A stretch of 64,000 bases of DNA from Thermomicrobium sp. 4228-Ro (GCF_026241205.1 NZ_JAPFQM010000006.1:186001-250000), one strand, 5' to 3'; shown: positions 1 to 9,081, counted from the stretch's first letter. Notes: generated by a model from the letters alone, not told the origin. Numbers and translations are program-made.

Positions 1-510
1 GCCCGCCGAGAGAAGACTGACCGCATTCGGCACTGCCTCTCGCGGCACGTAGCTGGGTATCACCGCCTGCCGCGTTGCGTTGTTCGCAGCGAGCAACATC
101 CCATTGAGGAGCGTGGCACCGAGCAGCAGCCAGGGGGACACGCGCTGTGCCAGGACGAGAGCGGCCAGACCGACACTCAGTGCGAGAGCTCCTCCCTGGC
201 AGACGAGCAGCATCGTGCGCCGATCCACACGCTCGCTGAGCGTGCCCGCTGGAGCTGCGACGAACAGGAACGGGATACCACCGGCAAAACCGAGCAGCCC
301 GACCCAGAATGCCGAATCGGTCAGCTGCAGCATCAACCAGGCGGTAGCGACTTGGAGCATCCACTGGCCGATCTGGGTGAGAACGCTCGACAGCCACAGA
401 AATCGATAGGCACGGTAGTCGATCAGCGCCGCAAGAAGGCTGCCGACGCCTCGGTCGGAGGACCACGTCACGGCAGCAGCGGACCTCTCCGGTTGTCGGG
501 CTCTCGTCAT
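1..510 (-). CDS. MFS transporter, N-terminal part (runs off the left edge)
   Basis: The first 170 residues of an exporter of the major facilitator superfamily, enterobactin-exporter/DHA3-like branch, reading out of the window. The ATG at 510 follows a GGAGG site at 516-520. After a cytoplasmic leader of about 30 residues comes the typical opening DYRAYRFLWLSSVLTQIGQWM, then the loop motif AGTLSERVDRRTM between helices 2 and 3, the family signature for a proton-coupled exporter. At least four hydrophobic helices are visible. The substrate cannot be told. It is divergent from the deacetylase at 705 across a 194-bp gap. Confidence 0.85.
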   Translation of the reverse strand, partial: MTRARQPERSAAAVTWSSDRGVGSLLAALIDYRAYRFLWLSSVLTQIGQWMLQVATAWLMLQLTDSAFWVGLLGFAGGIPFLFVAAPAGTLSERVDRRTMLLVCQGGALALSVGLAALVLAQRVSPWLLLGATLLNGMLLAANNATRQAVIPSYVPREAVPNAVSLLSAG

Positions 511-704
511 CCCGACCTCCCGCACAACCCTAGCGGGCAGCTACAGTTGTCGCAAGTATCCGAGAAGTCGAGATGCAACAGCTCTCCTCGATGCCCCGAG
601 CTCGCCGGACGATCGCCTGTTCCACCCGGGTGGACTGAAGCGTCTGCCTGCAGCTGCTAGGATAGGATTCGTCGAAACCATCCACACGAAGGGAGGGAGG
701 AACG

Positions 705-1562
705 ATGGGACGCTGGCACGATGGGACGCAGTGCGCTGTCCTGTTCACGTTCGACGTCGACGCAGAGACACTCTGGCTCTCGGGCAGCCTCGAGCAGAGC
801 GATCGCCTGGGACTTCTCACACAAGGTACCTACGGGGCACGGGTCGGCGTGCCCTTGGTGCTCCACGCACTGCGCCGCTACGACATCAAGGCAACCTTTT
901 TCATTCCTGGCTGGGTGGCCGAACACCATCCCGACATCGTCGCCGCGATCGCTGATCAGGGGCACGAGATCGCCCATCACGGTTACTTGCACGAGACGGT
1001 CACCGAGCTCGACGAGGCAGCCGAGCGACACGTCCTCGAACGCGGAATCGAGGCGCTCCGCCGGGTCACCGGTCAGGTACCGGTCGGTTACCGTTCGCCC
1101 GCTTGGGAGGTGACCACGCGGACGCTCCGTTTGCTCGCCGAGTATGGTTTCCGCTACTCGTCGAACCTCATGAGCCACTTTCTCCCCTGGCAGCACCCGG
1201 ACACGCAACTTATCGAGCTACCCGTCCAGTGGCTGCTCGACGATGCGCCGTTCTTCCTCTTCCGCCCTGGTACCGGCTCACGACCGATCCAGACGGCCCA
1301 GCAGGCGTTCCAGGCCTGGGTCGAAGAGTTCCAGGGCATCTACCGCTTCGGTGGGCTCTTCAACCTGACGCTGCATCCCCAGCTGATCGGTCGCCCGGGT
1401 CGCATCCTCATGCTCGAGCGGCTGATCGAGCACATCCTGTCCTACCCACGCGTGTGGATCGCGACGGGGCAACAAGTGGCAGCATATTGGGCGGACCATC
1501 TCGCCCGCAACCCGCAGGAGTGGCGGCAAGGGCTGGTCTACGACCCACTCACGCACCGCTGA
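705..1562 (+). CDS. Polysaccharide deacetylase family protein
   Basis: A 285-residue NodB-fold (carbohydrate esterase 4) hydrolase that removes acyl groups from sugars or acts on related amides (PuuE-type). Visible motifs are TFDVDAE with the metal/catalytic aspartates D17 and D19, the metal-binding H92-x3-H96, and RSPAWE with R130. There is no signal peptide, so the protein is probably cytoplasmic, which fits the PuuE/allantoinase-like branch better than a wall-acting enzyme. The start has a strong GGAGGAA-type ribosome site. The gene stands alone and converges on cofH 16 bp downstream. Confidence 0.85.
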   Translation: MGRWHDGTQCAVLFTFDVDAETLWLSGSLEQSDRLGLLTQGTYGARVGVPLVLHALRRYDIKATFFIPGWVAEHHPDIVAAIADQGHEIAHHGYLHETVTELDEAAERHVLERGIEALRRVTGQVPVGYRSPAWEVTTRTLRLLAEYGFRYSSNLMSHFLPWQHPDTQLIELPVQWLLDDAPFFLFRPGTGSRPIQTAQQAFQAWVEEFQGIYRFGGLFNLTLHPQLIGRPGRILMLERLIEHILSYPRVWIATGQQVAAYWADHLARNPQEWRQGLVYDPLTHR

Positions 1563-1578
1563 GCGATGCTGCGCCGGC

Positions 1579-2895
1579 TCAGGCAGCCGGCGTGCTCCCA
1601 ACCTGTTGCAGCACGATCCGGTAGTGCTTCCGGAACGCAAAGCGCTCGTCGCGGATAAGTTCGAAGTATGAGCCAAAGCGCTCCGGATGCTCGGCCGCCT
1701 CGTCCAGCGGGTGCGGTGGATCTTCATCGGTCAACGGTGACCGAAGCTGGTAGAGTGTCGTCCGTTCCGCTGGAATCCGACCGGCATCGCGGATCCAACG
1801 TCGGAGTTCGCGCGGCGGCACGAGCTGGCCGTACGTGGCACCAGCTGCCGTCGAGATACTCTCGTTGATCAGCGTTCCACCGAGATCGTTGGCCCCAGCG
1901 TTCAGACACCACTGGGCCAATTTCGGCCCTTCCTTCACCCACGACACCTGGATGTTGCGCACGTGAGGATAGAGCATGATCCGGGCGACCGCGTGCATCT
2001 TGACCACTTCCTCCCCGGTCGCACCGGGTCGCAAACCAGGAATCAAGCGCTTCCGATACATCGGCGCCTCGCTGTGGACCAGGCTCAAGGGTACGAACTC
2101 GGTGAAACCGCCCGTCTCCTTCTGAATATCCCGAATCAACGCAAGATGAGCGGCCCGATGCCGGTTGGTTTCGACATGGCCATACATGATAGTCGCCGTG
2201 GTCGGGATGCCGAGCCGATGCGCAGTCGTGATCACCTCGACCCACTGTGCAGTCGTGATCCGACCTGGGGAGATGAGCCGCCGCACTTCGTCGTCGAGAA
2301 TTTCGGCCGAGGTGCCTGGCAACGACCCGACGCCCGCGTCCTTCAAACGGAGCAAGTACTCCTCGATCGAGCAGCGTGCCCGTAGCGCGCCGTAGACGAC
2401 TTCCTCCGGCGAGAAGCCATGGATATGCACCTCCGGCAGCTCAGCCTTGATCGCGCGACAAATGGTCGGATAGAGATCCGGGTCCATCTTCGGTGGCAGG
2501 CCTGCCTGTATGCATACCTCGGTCGCACCGAGTTCCCATGCCTCCTTTGCCCGACGGACCACCTCCTCGAGAGGCAAGAAGTACCCTTGCTCCTCTCGGT
2601 GCCCACGAGAAAAGGCACAAAAGCCACAGCGCTTGATACAGACGTTGGTGAAGTTGATGTTCCGGTTGACGACATAGGTCACGACATCGCCGACCGCGCG
2701 ACGCCGCAACTCGTCAGCAACCGCCATCAATAGGAGAAGATCGGGGCCGTGCGTGTCGAACAACCGCGCGCCTTCCTCGACGGTGAGCTCGTGACCAGCC
2801 AGCGCTCGGTCGAGAATGCGAGCGACGTCGAGTGACGCCGACGCGAGCAGCCGATCCACCATATCGCGCAGAGCACTGCCTCCCAGCATCACCAC
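1579..2895 (-). CDS. cofH: CofH, 5-amino-6-(D-ribitylamino)uracil--L-tyrosine 4-hydroxyphenyl transferase
   Basis: The radical-SAM half of FO synthase that joins the tyrosine-derived 4-hydroxybenzyl group to the ribityl-uracil precursor, giving the substrate that CofG closes to FO, the deazaflavin chromophore of coenzyme F420. The 438 residues carry the cluster-binding motif C86-x3-C90-x2-C93 in NVCIKRCGFC, preceded by the family stretch VNRNINFTN. The gene starts inside the 3' end of cofG (7-base overlap), so the two are almost certainly translated together. In actinobacteria the two activities are often fused (FbiC); here they are separate genes. Confidence 0.95.
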   Translation of the reverse strand: MVMLGGSALRDMVDRLLASASLDVARILDRALAGHELTVEEGARLFDTHGPDLLLLMAVADELRRRAVGDVVTYVVNRNINFTNVCIKRCGFCAFSRGHREEQGYFLPLEEVVRRAKEAWELGATEVCIQAGLPPKMDPDLYPTICRAIKAELPEVHIHGFSPEEVVYGALRARCSIEEYLLRLKDAGVGSLPGTSAEILDDEVRRLISPGRITTAQWVEVITTAHRLGIPTTATIMYGHVETNRHRAAHLALIRDIQKETGGFTEFVPLSLVHSEAPMYRKRLIPGLRPGATGEEVVKMHAVARIMLYPHVRNIQVSWVKEGPKLAQWCLNAGANDLGGTLINESISTAAGATYGQLVPPRELRRWIRDAGRIPAERTTLYQLRSPLTDEDPPHPLDEAAEHPERFGSYFELIRDERFAFRKHYRIVLQQVGSTPAA

Positions 2896-4103
2896 AACTC
2901 CTTCTCCGGCGGAACCAATCCACCCGGGTCGACCAGGACGGCGACGCGCTCACGGACCACCGGATCGAGGAACTCCTCTCCACGCCGGATGTACTCCGGA
3001 TACACCGCGAGCCGTTCCCGTAAGACAAAGCCGAGCCGCTCTGTCCGCTCTTTCAGTTCGCGGAGATGCGGCCAGGCTCGTTCCGGGTTGATATAGTCTC
3101 GCGTCACCGGCGAGACACCACCCCAATCGTCGAGTCCAGCGAGCAAATACAGGTCGTAGCCGTCCGGCATCAGGTTCGGAGGCGCCTGCAGCGCTGTCGT
3201 CGTGCCGAGAATCAACCGGGCCACAGCCAGCGTCCGCAGCATGTCGAGCAGCGTCGGCTCTGGCCAATCACGCATCCGGATGTCCGGCTTGCGACGGAAG
3301 TTCTGCACGATCACTTCCTGGATATGACCGTAGCGATCTTGGAGCGACCGGATCGAGTAGAGCGCATCGACCCGCTCGCGCGGCGTCTCGCCGATCCCGA
3401 TCAGAATGCCGGTCGTGAACGGTACCCGACGTCGACCAGCAGCCTCGATCGTCTCCAATCGCACAGCTGGAACCTTGTCAGGGCACCCCCGATGCGCGCC
3501 ACCGCGCTCCAGCAAGCGCTCGCTGATCGTCTCCAGCATCAGCCCCATGCTCGCAGTGACCGGGCGCAGCAAAGCGATATCGTCTTCCGTCATGACACCC
3601 GGGTTGGCATGCGGCAGCAGTCCGGTGCGCTCGAGCACCAACGCGCACATATCGTGCAGATACTCGATCGTCCGCGCGTAACCACGCGCTGCTAACCACT
3701 GGCGGTAAGACGCATACCGCAGTTCCGGCTTATCCCCCAGGCTGAACAGCGCTTCCTTGCATCCGGCGGCACGACCCGCCTCCGCCCCAACGAGTACTTC
3801 CTCCGGCGTCATCGTGTGCGCTCGCGGATCACTCGCCCGACGAACGAACGTACAATAGGCACACTGATCTCGACATAAATTCGTCAACGGCAGGAACACT
3901 TTCCGCGAGTAGGTGACCACACGGCCGGAGCGGCGGGCGCGTACCGCACGTGCTGCCTCGAGCAGGAGCGGCAACGAGTCGATATCCGCTTCAATGAGCT
4001 GATAGGCGGCAGCGGGGTCGAGTGACCCGGCATCGACTGCACTGGCCAGGGCTCGCTCGAGACCGCTATCGACAGGTCTCAGACTGATGATCTCCAGGGT
4101 CAC
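2889..4103 (-). CDS. cofG: CofG, 7,8-didemethyl-8-hydroxy-5-deazariboflavin synthase
   Basis: Radical-SAM partner of CofH in FO synthesis. The reading frame stays open up to 4319, but the likely start is the GTG at 4103, because AGGGAGGGG lies just upstream and the longer form would run into the gene on the other strand. This gives 404 residues. The cluster motif is C77-x3-C81-x2-C84 (NLCRDQCAYC), followed by VRRASDPRAHTM, typical of CofG. Together with CofH this means the organism makes F420; the later steps (CofC, CofD, CofE) are not in the window. Confidence 0.93.
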   Translation of the reverse strand: MTLEIISLRPVDSGLERALASAVDAGSLDPAAAYQLIEADIDSLPLLLEAARAVRARRSGRVVTYSRKVFLPLTNLCRDQCAYCTFVRRASDPRAHTMTPEEVLVGAEAGRAAGCKEALFSLGDKPELRYASYRQWLAARGYARTIEYLHDMCALVLERTGLLPHANPGVMTEDDIALLRPVTASMGLMLETISERLLERGGAHRGCPDKVPAVRLETIEAAGRRRVPFTTGILIGIGETPRERVDALYSIRSLQDRYGHIQEVIVQNFRRKPDIRMRDWPEPTLLDMLRTLAVARLILGTTTALQAPPNLMPDGYDLYLLAGLDDWGGVSPVTRDYINPERAWPHLRELKERTERLGFVLRERLAVYPEYIRRGEEFLDPVVRERVAVLVDPGGLVPPEKELW

Positions 4104-4234
4104 CGGAAGGCCCCTCCCTTCTGCACCTCCCGAGCACCTGTCAGTATGGCCGACTCGATGCCGGCTCACCAAGGAGTGCAGGGTCATCGCAATCCTACGT
4201 TTCGTTATACTGACTTCACGATGCGGGAGGCAGT

Positions 4235-5539
4235 ATGAAGCCCAGCGAGCAGTGGCTGGCACAGGTCTGGCAAGCGCAGTGGCTCCATGGTGATCTCCTG
4301 ACCACGGACGGCAGGCCACTCCGGATCGTTTATCGCGGCGTCTGGACGCATCGTCGCGGTCCGGATTTCGCGGACGCCCTCGTCGATCTCGCTGGCACTC
4401 TACGCTCCGGCGACATCGAACTCCACGTCAAAGCATCGGACTGGTTCACCCACGGCCACCATGACGATCCGGAGTATGATACTGTGATCCTGCACGTCGT
4501 ATGGCAGGACGATCTGGGTCGACCGGTCACACGCCGCGACGGGCACCGGATAGCGACACTCGAACTCTCGCGCTTCCTCGCTCTCCCCGCCGACGAGAGT
4601 CACAGCTCGCACGCCCGCCCACTCGGCACGCTCGGTTTCCAGTATTGCGCCCCATCGCTCGCCGCGCACGAACCGGACGTGCTCCACAGGCTCCTCGAAG
4701 AGGCCGGCGATCGACGCCTCCGCGACAAGGTCGCGCGCCTGCATGCTCGTCTGGGGGCCCAGACTCCGGGCCAAACGCTGTACTGGCTCCTCGCTGATGC
4801 TCTCGGCTACCACCGAAATCGCGACGGCATGCGCGCGGTGGCAGAGAACCTGCCACTCGAGCGCATCGAGACAGCCCTCTTCGCTACTCGAGGTGACCAG
4901 CGTTTTGCGACTGCTGCCGCTTTTCTCCTCGGCACGGGCGGCTTCCTACCAGTCTCGAATCGAGAGCGCCACTTGGCACCACTCGATCAATCCACTTGGC
5001 AGGCGATCGAGACCATTTGGGAGAATTGCAGGCATAGCGCCACACCTCCGCCGCGCTGGAACCTCGCCGGCATCCGCCCCGCCAATCATCCTCTGCGCCG
5101 CCTCCTTGCGCTCGCCTCGCTCATCGCTTCAAGCGATCGCGGGATCCTGACCGAACTCATCGACCGCATCCGCACTGACCACCCGCGAACGGCACTGTCC
5201 CGGTGGTTCCAGAGCCACCCCATTCCGCTCGGCCGGGACCGGCTGCACGACATCCTGGTCAACGTCATTATCCCATTCGTTCTCGCGTACGGTGAGGCAA
5301 TGGAAGACGAGACATTGCACGAGATCGGCATCCGTCTCTGGTATGCCTTGCCAGCTGGACGCGGAAACGCTCTCACCCGTCTCACCCTCGAGCAGATCTG
5401 CGGGCCCCATCCTCTCAAGATCCGTACCGCGCGGGCCGAACAGGGACTGCTCCACCTCTACCACACTGGCTGCCGACCACGCCGGTGTCACGAGTGTCCG
5501 ATCGCTCACCTCGTCCTCCAGCGCGGTCACATCGCCTGA
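4235..5539 (+). CDS. DUF2851 family protein
   Basis: A 434-residue soluble protein of unknown function, recognisable as DUF2851 by its opening (SEQWLAQVWQAQWL), the block YRGVWTHRRGPDFADALV and the following GDIELHVKASDW. The C terminus has a small cysteine cluster, CRPRRCHECPI, which could hold a metal; the rest lacks conserved cysteines. The family is found mainly in Chloroflexota and Bacteroidota. The ATG at 4235 follows GGGAGGCAGT, and a TATACT -10 box lies at 4206-4211. It is divergent from cofG. No function should be inferred. Confidence 0.88.
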   Translation: MKPSEQWLAQVWQAQWLHGDLLTTDGRPLRIVYRGVWTHRRGPDFADALVDLAGTLRSGDIELHVKASDWFTHGHHDDPEYDTVILHVVWQDDLGRPVTRRDGHRIATLELSRFLALPADESHSSHARPLGTLGFQYCAPSLAAHEPDVLHRLLEEAGDRRLRDKVARLHARLGAQTPGQTLYWLLADALGYHRNRDGMRAVAENLPLERIETALFATRGDQRFATAAAFLLGTGGFLPVSNRERHLAPLDQSTWQAIETIWENCRHSATPPPRWNLAGIRPANHPLRRLLALASLIASSDRGILTELIDRIRTDHPRTALSRWFQSHPIPLGRDRLHDILVNVIIPFVLAYGEAMEDETLHEIGIRLWYALPAGRGNALTRLTLEQICGPHPLKIRTARAEQGLLHLYHTGCRPRRCHECPIAHLVLQRGHIA

Positions 5540-5621
5540 GTGTCACAACGAGCAGGGTATCCCTCCAGCACTGCTTGTCCGACCGACCACCACTCGCGGA
5601 ACGCCGCTCGCGGACCGCCGG

Positions 5622-5672
5622 TTGACAGCGATCCGCCTCACCGCTGAAATCCCGACTAGGTTAGTCGGGATT
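5622..5672 (+). promoter_or_regulatory. Promoter overlapped by a perfect palindrome (repressor operator)
   Basis: A TTGACA at 5622-5627, a 17-bp spacer and TGAAAT at 5645-5650 make a sigma70-type promoter. Over the -10 box and start site lies a perfect inverted repeat: AATCCCGACTA at 5648-5658, spacer GGT, TAGTCGGGATT at 5662-5672. That position is typical for a repressor site. The CCCGACTA/TAGTCGGG core resembles operators of Rrf2-family (IscR-type) iron-sulfur or redox regulators; this last point is inference. No T-run follows, so it is not a terminator of the upstream gene. Confidence 0.6.
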
Positions 5673-5688
5673 GGCGATGGGAGCAAGG

Positions 5689-6270
5689 ATGTCCGTTTCC
5701 ACGAGTCGTTCCGTACACTGGTGTTATTCAGTCCAGCAGGCGACATCGGGATCCTCCCAAGCGACCGACGCACTGTCGACCGGGTGTGCAGACCGCTCCG
5801 TTGGCTGCCAGTCTCACCGCGGTCAGCACGTGCCCTTCGGGCTTGTCCACTTCGAAACCCAGGTTCGAGCCGTTCGCCACCGGACACAGCTGGGGCTTCG
5901 CCAACCGACAAAGCCCGGTGCAGCCCATAGGCCTCTTTTCAACGAGCCATCCAGAGCCACGGTGGGGAATCGCTGCAAAGGCAGGTACTGCCGGCCAACG
6001 TTCCGGACCGATCGCAAGAAGGCGAGCAGACACGCCGAGGAAATCACCGAGGCCGCGTTCCACGACGCCGCTCGGTCGATGCCGATCGAGCAGCTGTCCC
6101 TACTGGAGTCGACTCGACAGCTCCGCACAGGACGGGCACCCAATCACATACCAGCTCTGCCCGCACCGAGGCTGGCACCCAGCTCTGCACCAGCGTCGGC
6201 ACACTCGTCGCCCTCCGCTTCCGAACAACGCCCGCCCGACGAAACGAAATCCAGTAAGGGGGTATCATGA
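5689..6270 (+). CDS. Uncertain small reading frame in the leader behind the palindrome
   Basis: A possible 193-residue protein. For it: it starts with ATG 8 nt after GGGAGC just behind the regulated promoter, it stays open for 580 bases, and its TGA overlaps the ATG of the next gene (ATGA), as in coupled genes. Against it: weak codon bias compared with its neighbours, a low-complexity Ser/Ala/Pro-rich C terminus, no domain or membrane segment I recognise, and open frames of similar length on the other strand. Cysteines occur as single residues plus one CKGRYC. The segment may instead be a long untranslated leader or a decayed gene. Confidence 0.25.
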   Translation: MSVSTSRSVHWCYSVQQATSGSSQATDALSTGCADRSVGCQSHRGQHVPFGLVHFETQVRAVRHRTQLGLRQPTKPGAAHRPLFNEPSRATVGNRCKGRYCRPTFRTDRKKASRHAEEITEAAFHDAARSMPIEQLSLLESTRQLRTGRAPNHIPALPAPRLAPSSAPASAHSSPSASEQRPPDETKSSKGVS

Positions 6271-6788
6271 TCGATCGTGTTCCGGTCGTCCTGCAGGGTA
6301 TCAGCTGGTCACGCGACCACGGTCACCCGCTGCTTCTCCTGCGGGCCCTCGAAGTCGACATTTGTTTCGCTGTCGTCGCTGACGCCGACGAGGCGCGCGC
6401 CCTCTCGACCTGTTCCTGCATGCCCGACCGCACCAGGCGACATCTGGCACGCCTTCTCGTGGATCTGCTTCGCACGTTGGGTGCATCGATCATCGACATC
6501 GAGCTTCACCAGGGAGAACAGAGGGTGCTCCGAGCAGTGCTCCGAATCGCCTCGCCACGCGGTGTACACCGCTTCGACATACCTGGTAGCGACGGACTCC
6601 TGCTCGCCAGCGAAACCGGTGTGGTGCCAGTCATGGCTCTCGAAGAGATCCTGGCCATCGACCGGCGCAGCCACGGGCAGGGCTTACCGAACGAAGCTCG
6701 TTTCTCACTCCCGCCATACGTGCTGGAACTCCTCGCCGAGCTGGAGCAGTTCGGATCGCTGGATGATCACTCCGATGTCTCCGAGTGA
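6267..6788 (+). CDS. Bifunctional nuclease domain protein (DUF151)
   Basis: A 173-residue protein of the BFN/DUF151 family, whose plant members have DNase and RNase activity; the bacterial role is not settled. The family core is seen as LLLLRALEVDICFAVVADADEA, then RTRRHLARLLVDLLRTLGASIIDIEL and RLASPRG-like strands (LRIASPRGVHRFD). AAGGGGG directly upstream is a good ribosome site. It probably shares the regulated transcript that begins near 5657. Its 3' end overlaps the convergent D-aminopeptidase gene by 22 bases. Confidence 0.75.
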   Translation: MIDRVPVVLQGISWSRDHGHPLLLLRALEVDICFAVVADADEARALSTCSCMPDRTRRHLARLLVDLLRTLGASIIDIELHQGEQRVLRAVLRIASPRGVHRFDIPGSDGLLLASETGVVPVMALEEILAIDRRSHGQGLPNEARFSLPPYVLELLAELEQFGSLDDHSDVSE

Positions 6789-7522
6789 CAGCGTACCGCC
6801 AGTGCGGCACCTGGAATCACTTCCTGCACGCGGCAAAGCGCCTCGGCGACTGAGGATGACTCGAGGGCCTGGTGCTGCCCATCAGGCGACACGATGTCCC
6901 AACGAACCGGTAACTCAGGACGATAGACCCACCACCAGGAGCGACGCATCAAGACCCACGCGAGTGCATCAGCGAGCGCTGCGCGAGTACGCTCGACGGG
7001 CAGGCACTCTGCCTCCTCGGCCGAGAGCGCTCGTTTCACAGCGACGGCAGCCGTCTGCTCGACCCATCCCTCAGCTTCCCGCGTCAACCCACGATCACCC
7101 GTGACCAGCACCAGCGGTATGCCGAGCTCGCCGAGCCATCGACTAGCTAAGGCGAGTTCGCCAGCTTCCCTGCCATTCCAGACGATGCGCCACCCAGGGC
7201 ACAGGGTCTGCGGAGCGAAGGCATCGCTCTGCCCGGTGCGTGCATGGAAACCGAGGAGTACTGCGACCCACCGTCCTGTTGGTAGCGGCAGCGAAGCAGC
7301 CTCGATTCCGGCTTCCAACAGGCCCGGCGGAAGCAGCCGACCATGCCAGTCCAACAGCATGACGCGTTCGATTCCTATTCGCCGTGCAGCAACCGCGACA
7401 GCATTGACTTCCGCAGCGTAGTTCCCGAGCGCACTCGAGTAGCTCGGGTGCGTGGAGTCACAGACGGACCGCCGTTCAACGCACGAAATTCCTTCGAGAT
7501 CGGCCACGATCAAGAGGTCCAC
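6767..7522 (-). CDS. dppA: D-aminopeptidase, M55 family (DppA-like)
   Basis: A zinc aminopeptidase that releases D-amino acids from short peptides; the Bacillus homologue acts on D-Ala-D-Ala peptides from wall turnover. The metal ligands fit the M55 pattern: D8 and E10 in VADLEG, H60 in LLDWHG, H93 in GFHAR, and E119 in WNGREAGE. Length is 251 residues, close to the usual 270. No signal peptide, so cytoplasmic. It is followed on the same strand, with the orphan binding protein upstream, which could deliver a peptide or amino acid but ends in its own terminator. Confidence 0.88.
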   Translation of the reverse strand: MDLLIVADLEGISCVERRSVCDSTHPSYSSALGNYAAEVNAVAVAARRIGIERVMLLDWHGRLLPPGLLEAGIEAASLPLPTGRWVAVLLGFHARTGQSDAFAPQTLCPGWRIVWNGREAGELALASRWLGELGIPLVLVTGDRGLTREAEGWVEQTAAVAVKRALSAEEAECLPVERTRAALADALAWVLMRRSWWWVYRPELPVRWDIVSPDGQHQALESSSVAEALCRVQEVIPGAALAVRCHSETSE

Positions 7523-7706
7523 TGCCGCTCCCTTTCAGCCGCCACCATCGCGGGTCCCGATCCGCTCGAGGCACAACCGATTCGCTCGTCTCGTCACACC
7601 CCCCAGCAGCCGCAATGGGTCCCTGCGCAACCCGACGACCCCGCTCGGGCGCAGTGCGGGCTCCCACCATTCCACACTGCAGCGAACCATGCAAGGGAAA
7701 CACAAA

Positions 7707-7735
7707 GGCTGCCGGGGAAGAATTCCCCGGCAGCC
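7707..7735 (-). terminator. Intrinsic terminator of the binding-protein gene
   Basis: A perfect 13-bp stem (GGCTGCCGGGGAA at 7707-7719 with its complement at 7723-7735) and a GAA loop. Read on the minus strand it is followed by TTTGTGTTT, so it ends the gene that stops at 7759. This separates it from the D-aminopeptidase gene downstream. The 185 bases between 7523 and 7706 show nothing else recognisable. Confidence 0.9.
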
Positions 7736-7758
7736 GAATCTCGGCACGAGTCCTCGCT

Positions 7759-9081
7759 TCAGAACGACAGATCGTGAATATCCTGATACTCGTCGATGAC
7801 GACATTGCCGAGCGTGCCATCGGGCAGCCGATCGACACGCCGAACGATCACCGTCGTGATCACACCCTTGGTCTCTGGATGGAAGCGCACACGGTTCATC
7901 GGTCCTTCGAAGCTCACATTCTTGATAGCATCGAGGAAAGCCTGCTTGTCACTGGTATCGCCCTTCACCGCTTCGAGCGCATGAGCGAGGATCATGATCG
8001 TAATGTAGCCCCAATACTCCAGGTGACCCGGTAGCGCGTTGAACTTCTGTTGGAACTTCTGGACGAACTCCTGATTTTGCGGCCGCTCGTACCGAGCCGC
8101 GTAGTTGATAGCACTCACAATCCCGAGGGCCGCCTCGCCGACCTCCGGCAAGTAGGGATCGTCGCCGACTTCGGCACCACCCAGGAGTGGATACTGATCC
8201 TTCAGGCCGAATTCCTGGTATTGCGTCATGAAGCGGATCGCGTCCGCACCGATGAACCAGGCCCAGACAGCGTCAGCATTCGATGCCTCTTGGAGGACAC
8301 GCTGCAAGTAAGGGCCGAAATCAGTTGTATTGAGCGGCGGGTAGATCTCAGCCGCGATTTGTCCACCGGACTTCTTGAAAAAGTCACCAAAGACCTGTGC
8401 GACGGTATGCCCCGTCTGATAATCGGGTGCCATCATCACGACGTTACGGTAGCCGCCCTTCTCGTAGGCCCAGCGCGCCTGGATGAACTCGTACTGTCCT
8501 TGGCAGAAGGAAGAGCGGAAGATGTAGGGGCTCCGCACGTTCGGGTCACGCGTGATCGCAGGCCATCCCGCAATGGAAACGATCGTCAACTGCTGCTGCT
8601 GATGGAGGTAGTCGCGCACTGCGGTGAGCTCGGGCGTGATGGTGAAACCAGTGATAACATCGACCTTCTCGCTCTCGACCAAGCGGCGGACATGCGTGGC
8701 TGCCTGCTCGGGGTTGCCAGCCGAATCGGCCGGGACGAGTTCCAACCGACGTCCGCCAGCAGTATTCCCGAGCTCATCCAGAGCCAGCTGCATACCCTGG
8801 ATGTGCCGACGTCCGGAAGCGGCCAGATTGCCCGTCTGCGCGACGACCACGCCGATCTTGAACGGCTGAGCGCTGGCCGCAACGGTCGGACTGGCAGCCA
8901 GAGTCGGGCTCGCTACCGCCCGAGCAGTCGGCGAGGCCGCCGGGGGCGACGCGGTAGGAGCTTGCGTCGGTGTCGCTGCAGGCGCCGTCGTCGGAGTCGG
9001 GGTTGCCTCGCCTCGGCAGGCTGCCAGCAATGCACTCGCAACAACCGACGTCGAGACAACCAAGAAACGGCGTCGATTCAT
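7759..9081 (-). CDS. Branched-chain amino acid type ABC transporter substrate-binding lipoprotein
   Basis: A 440-residue periplasmic-type binding protein of the LivK/type 1 fold. The start at 9081 is chosen because AGGAGGAG lies just upstream; an ATG 15 bases earlier would overlap that site. The N terminus has RRRF, a hydrophobic segment and the lipobox LLAAC with C22, followed by a Thr/Pro/Ala linker of about 50 residues and the domain opening FKIGVVVAQTGNLA. No permease or ATPase gene lies nearby, so it is an orphan, and ligand identity is open (amino acid, amide, urea or aromatic acid are all known for the family). Confidence 0.88.
   Translation of the reverse strand: MNRRRFLVVSTSVVASALLAACRGEATPTPTTAPAATPTQAPTASPPAASPTARAVASPTLAASPTVAASAQPFKIGVVVAQTGNLAASGRRHIQGMQLALDELGNTAGGRRLELVPADSAGNPEQAATHVRRLVESEKVDVITGFTITPELTAVRDYLHQQQQLTIVSIAGWPAITRDPNVRSPYIFRSSFCQGQYEFIQARWAYEKGGYRNVVMMAPDYQTGHTVAQVFGDFFKKSGGQIAAEIYPPLNTTDFGPYLQRVLQEASNADAVWAWFIGADAIRFMTQYQEFGLKDQYPLLGGAEVGDDPYLPEVGEAALGIVSAINYAARYERPQNQEFVQKFQQKFNALPGHLEYWGYITIMILAHALEAVKGDTSDKQAFLDAIKNVSFEGPMNRVRFHPETKGVITTVIVRRVDRLPDGTLGNVVIDEYQDIHDLSF

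Noticed and set aside
5648-5672. The long palindrome as an intrinsic terminator of the DUF2851 gene
   Set aside because: No T-run follows, it is 109 bases past the stop codon, and it sits exactly on a promoter start region.
5830-5900. A GGTTCGAGCC stretch that looks like a tRNA T-arm
   Set aside because: The flanking 5-base arms do not pair, and no acceptor stem, D-arm or anticodon arm can be drawn around it.
5728-6063. A 111-residue frame on the minus strand with several cysteines
   Set aside because: Codon use is no better than the plus-strand frame, no family pattern is seen, and the palindromic promoter reads the other way.
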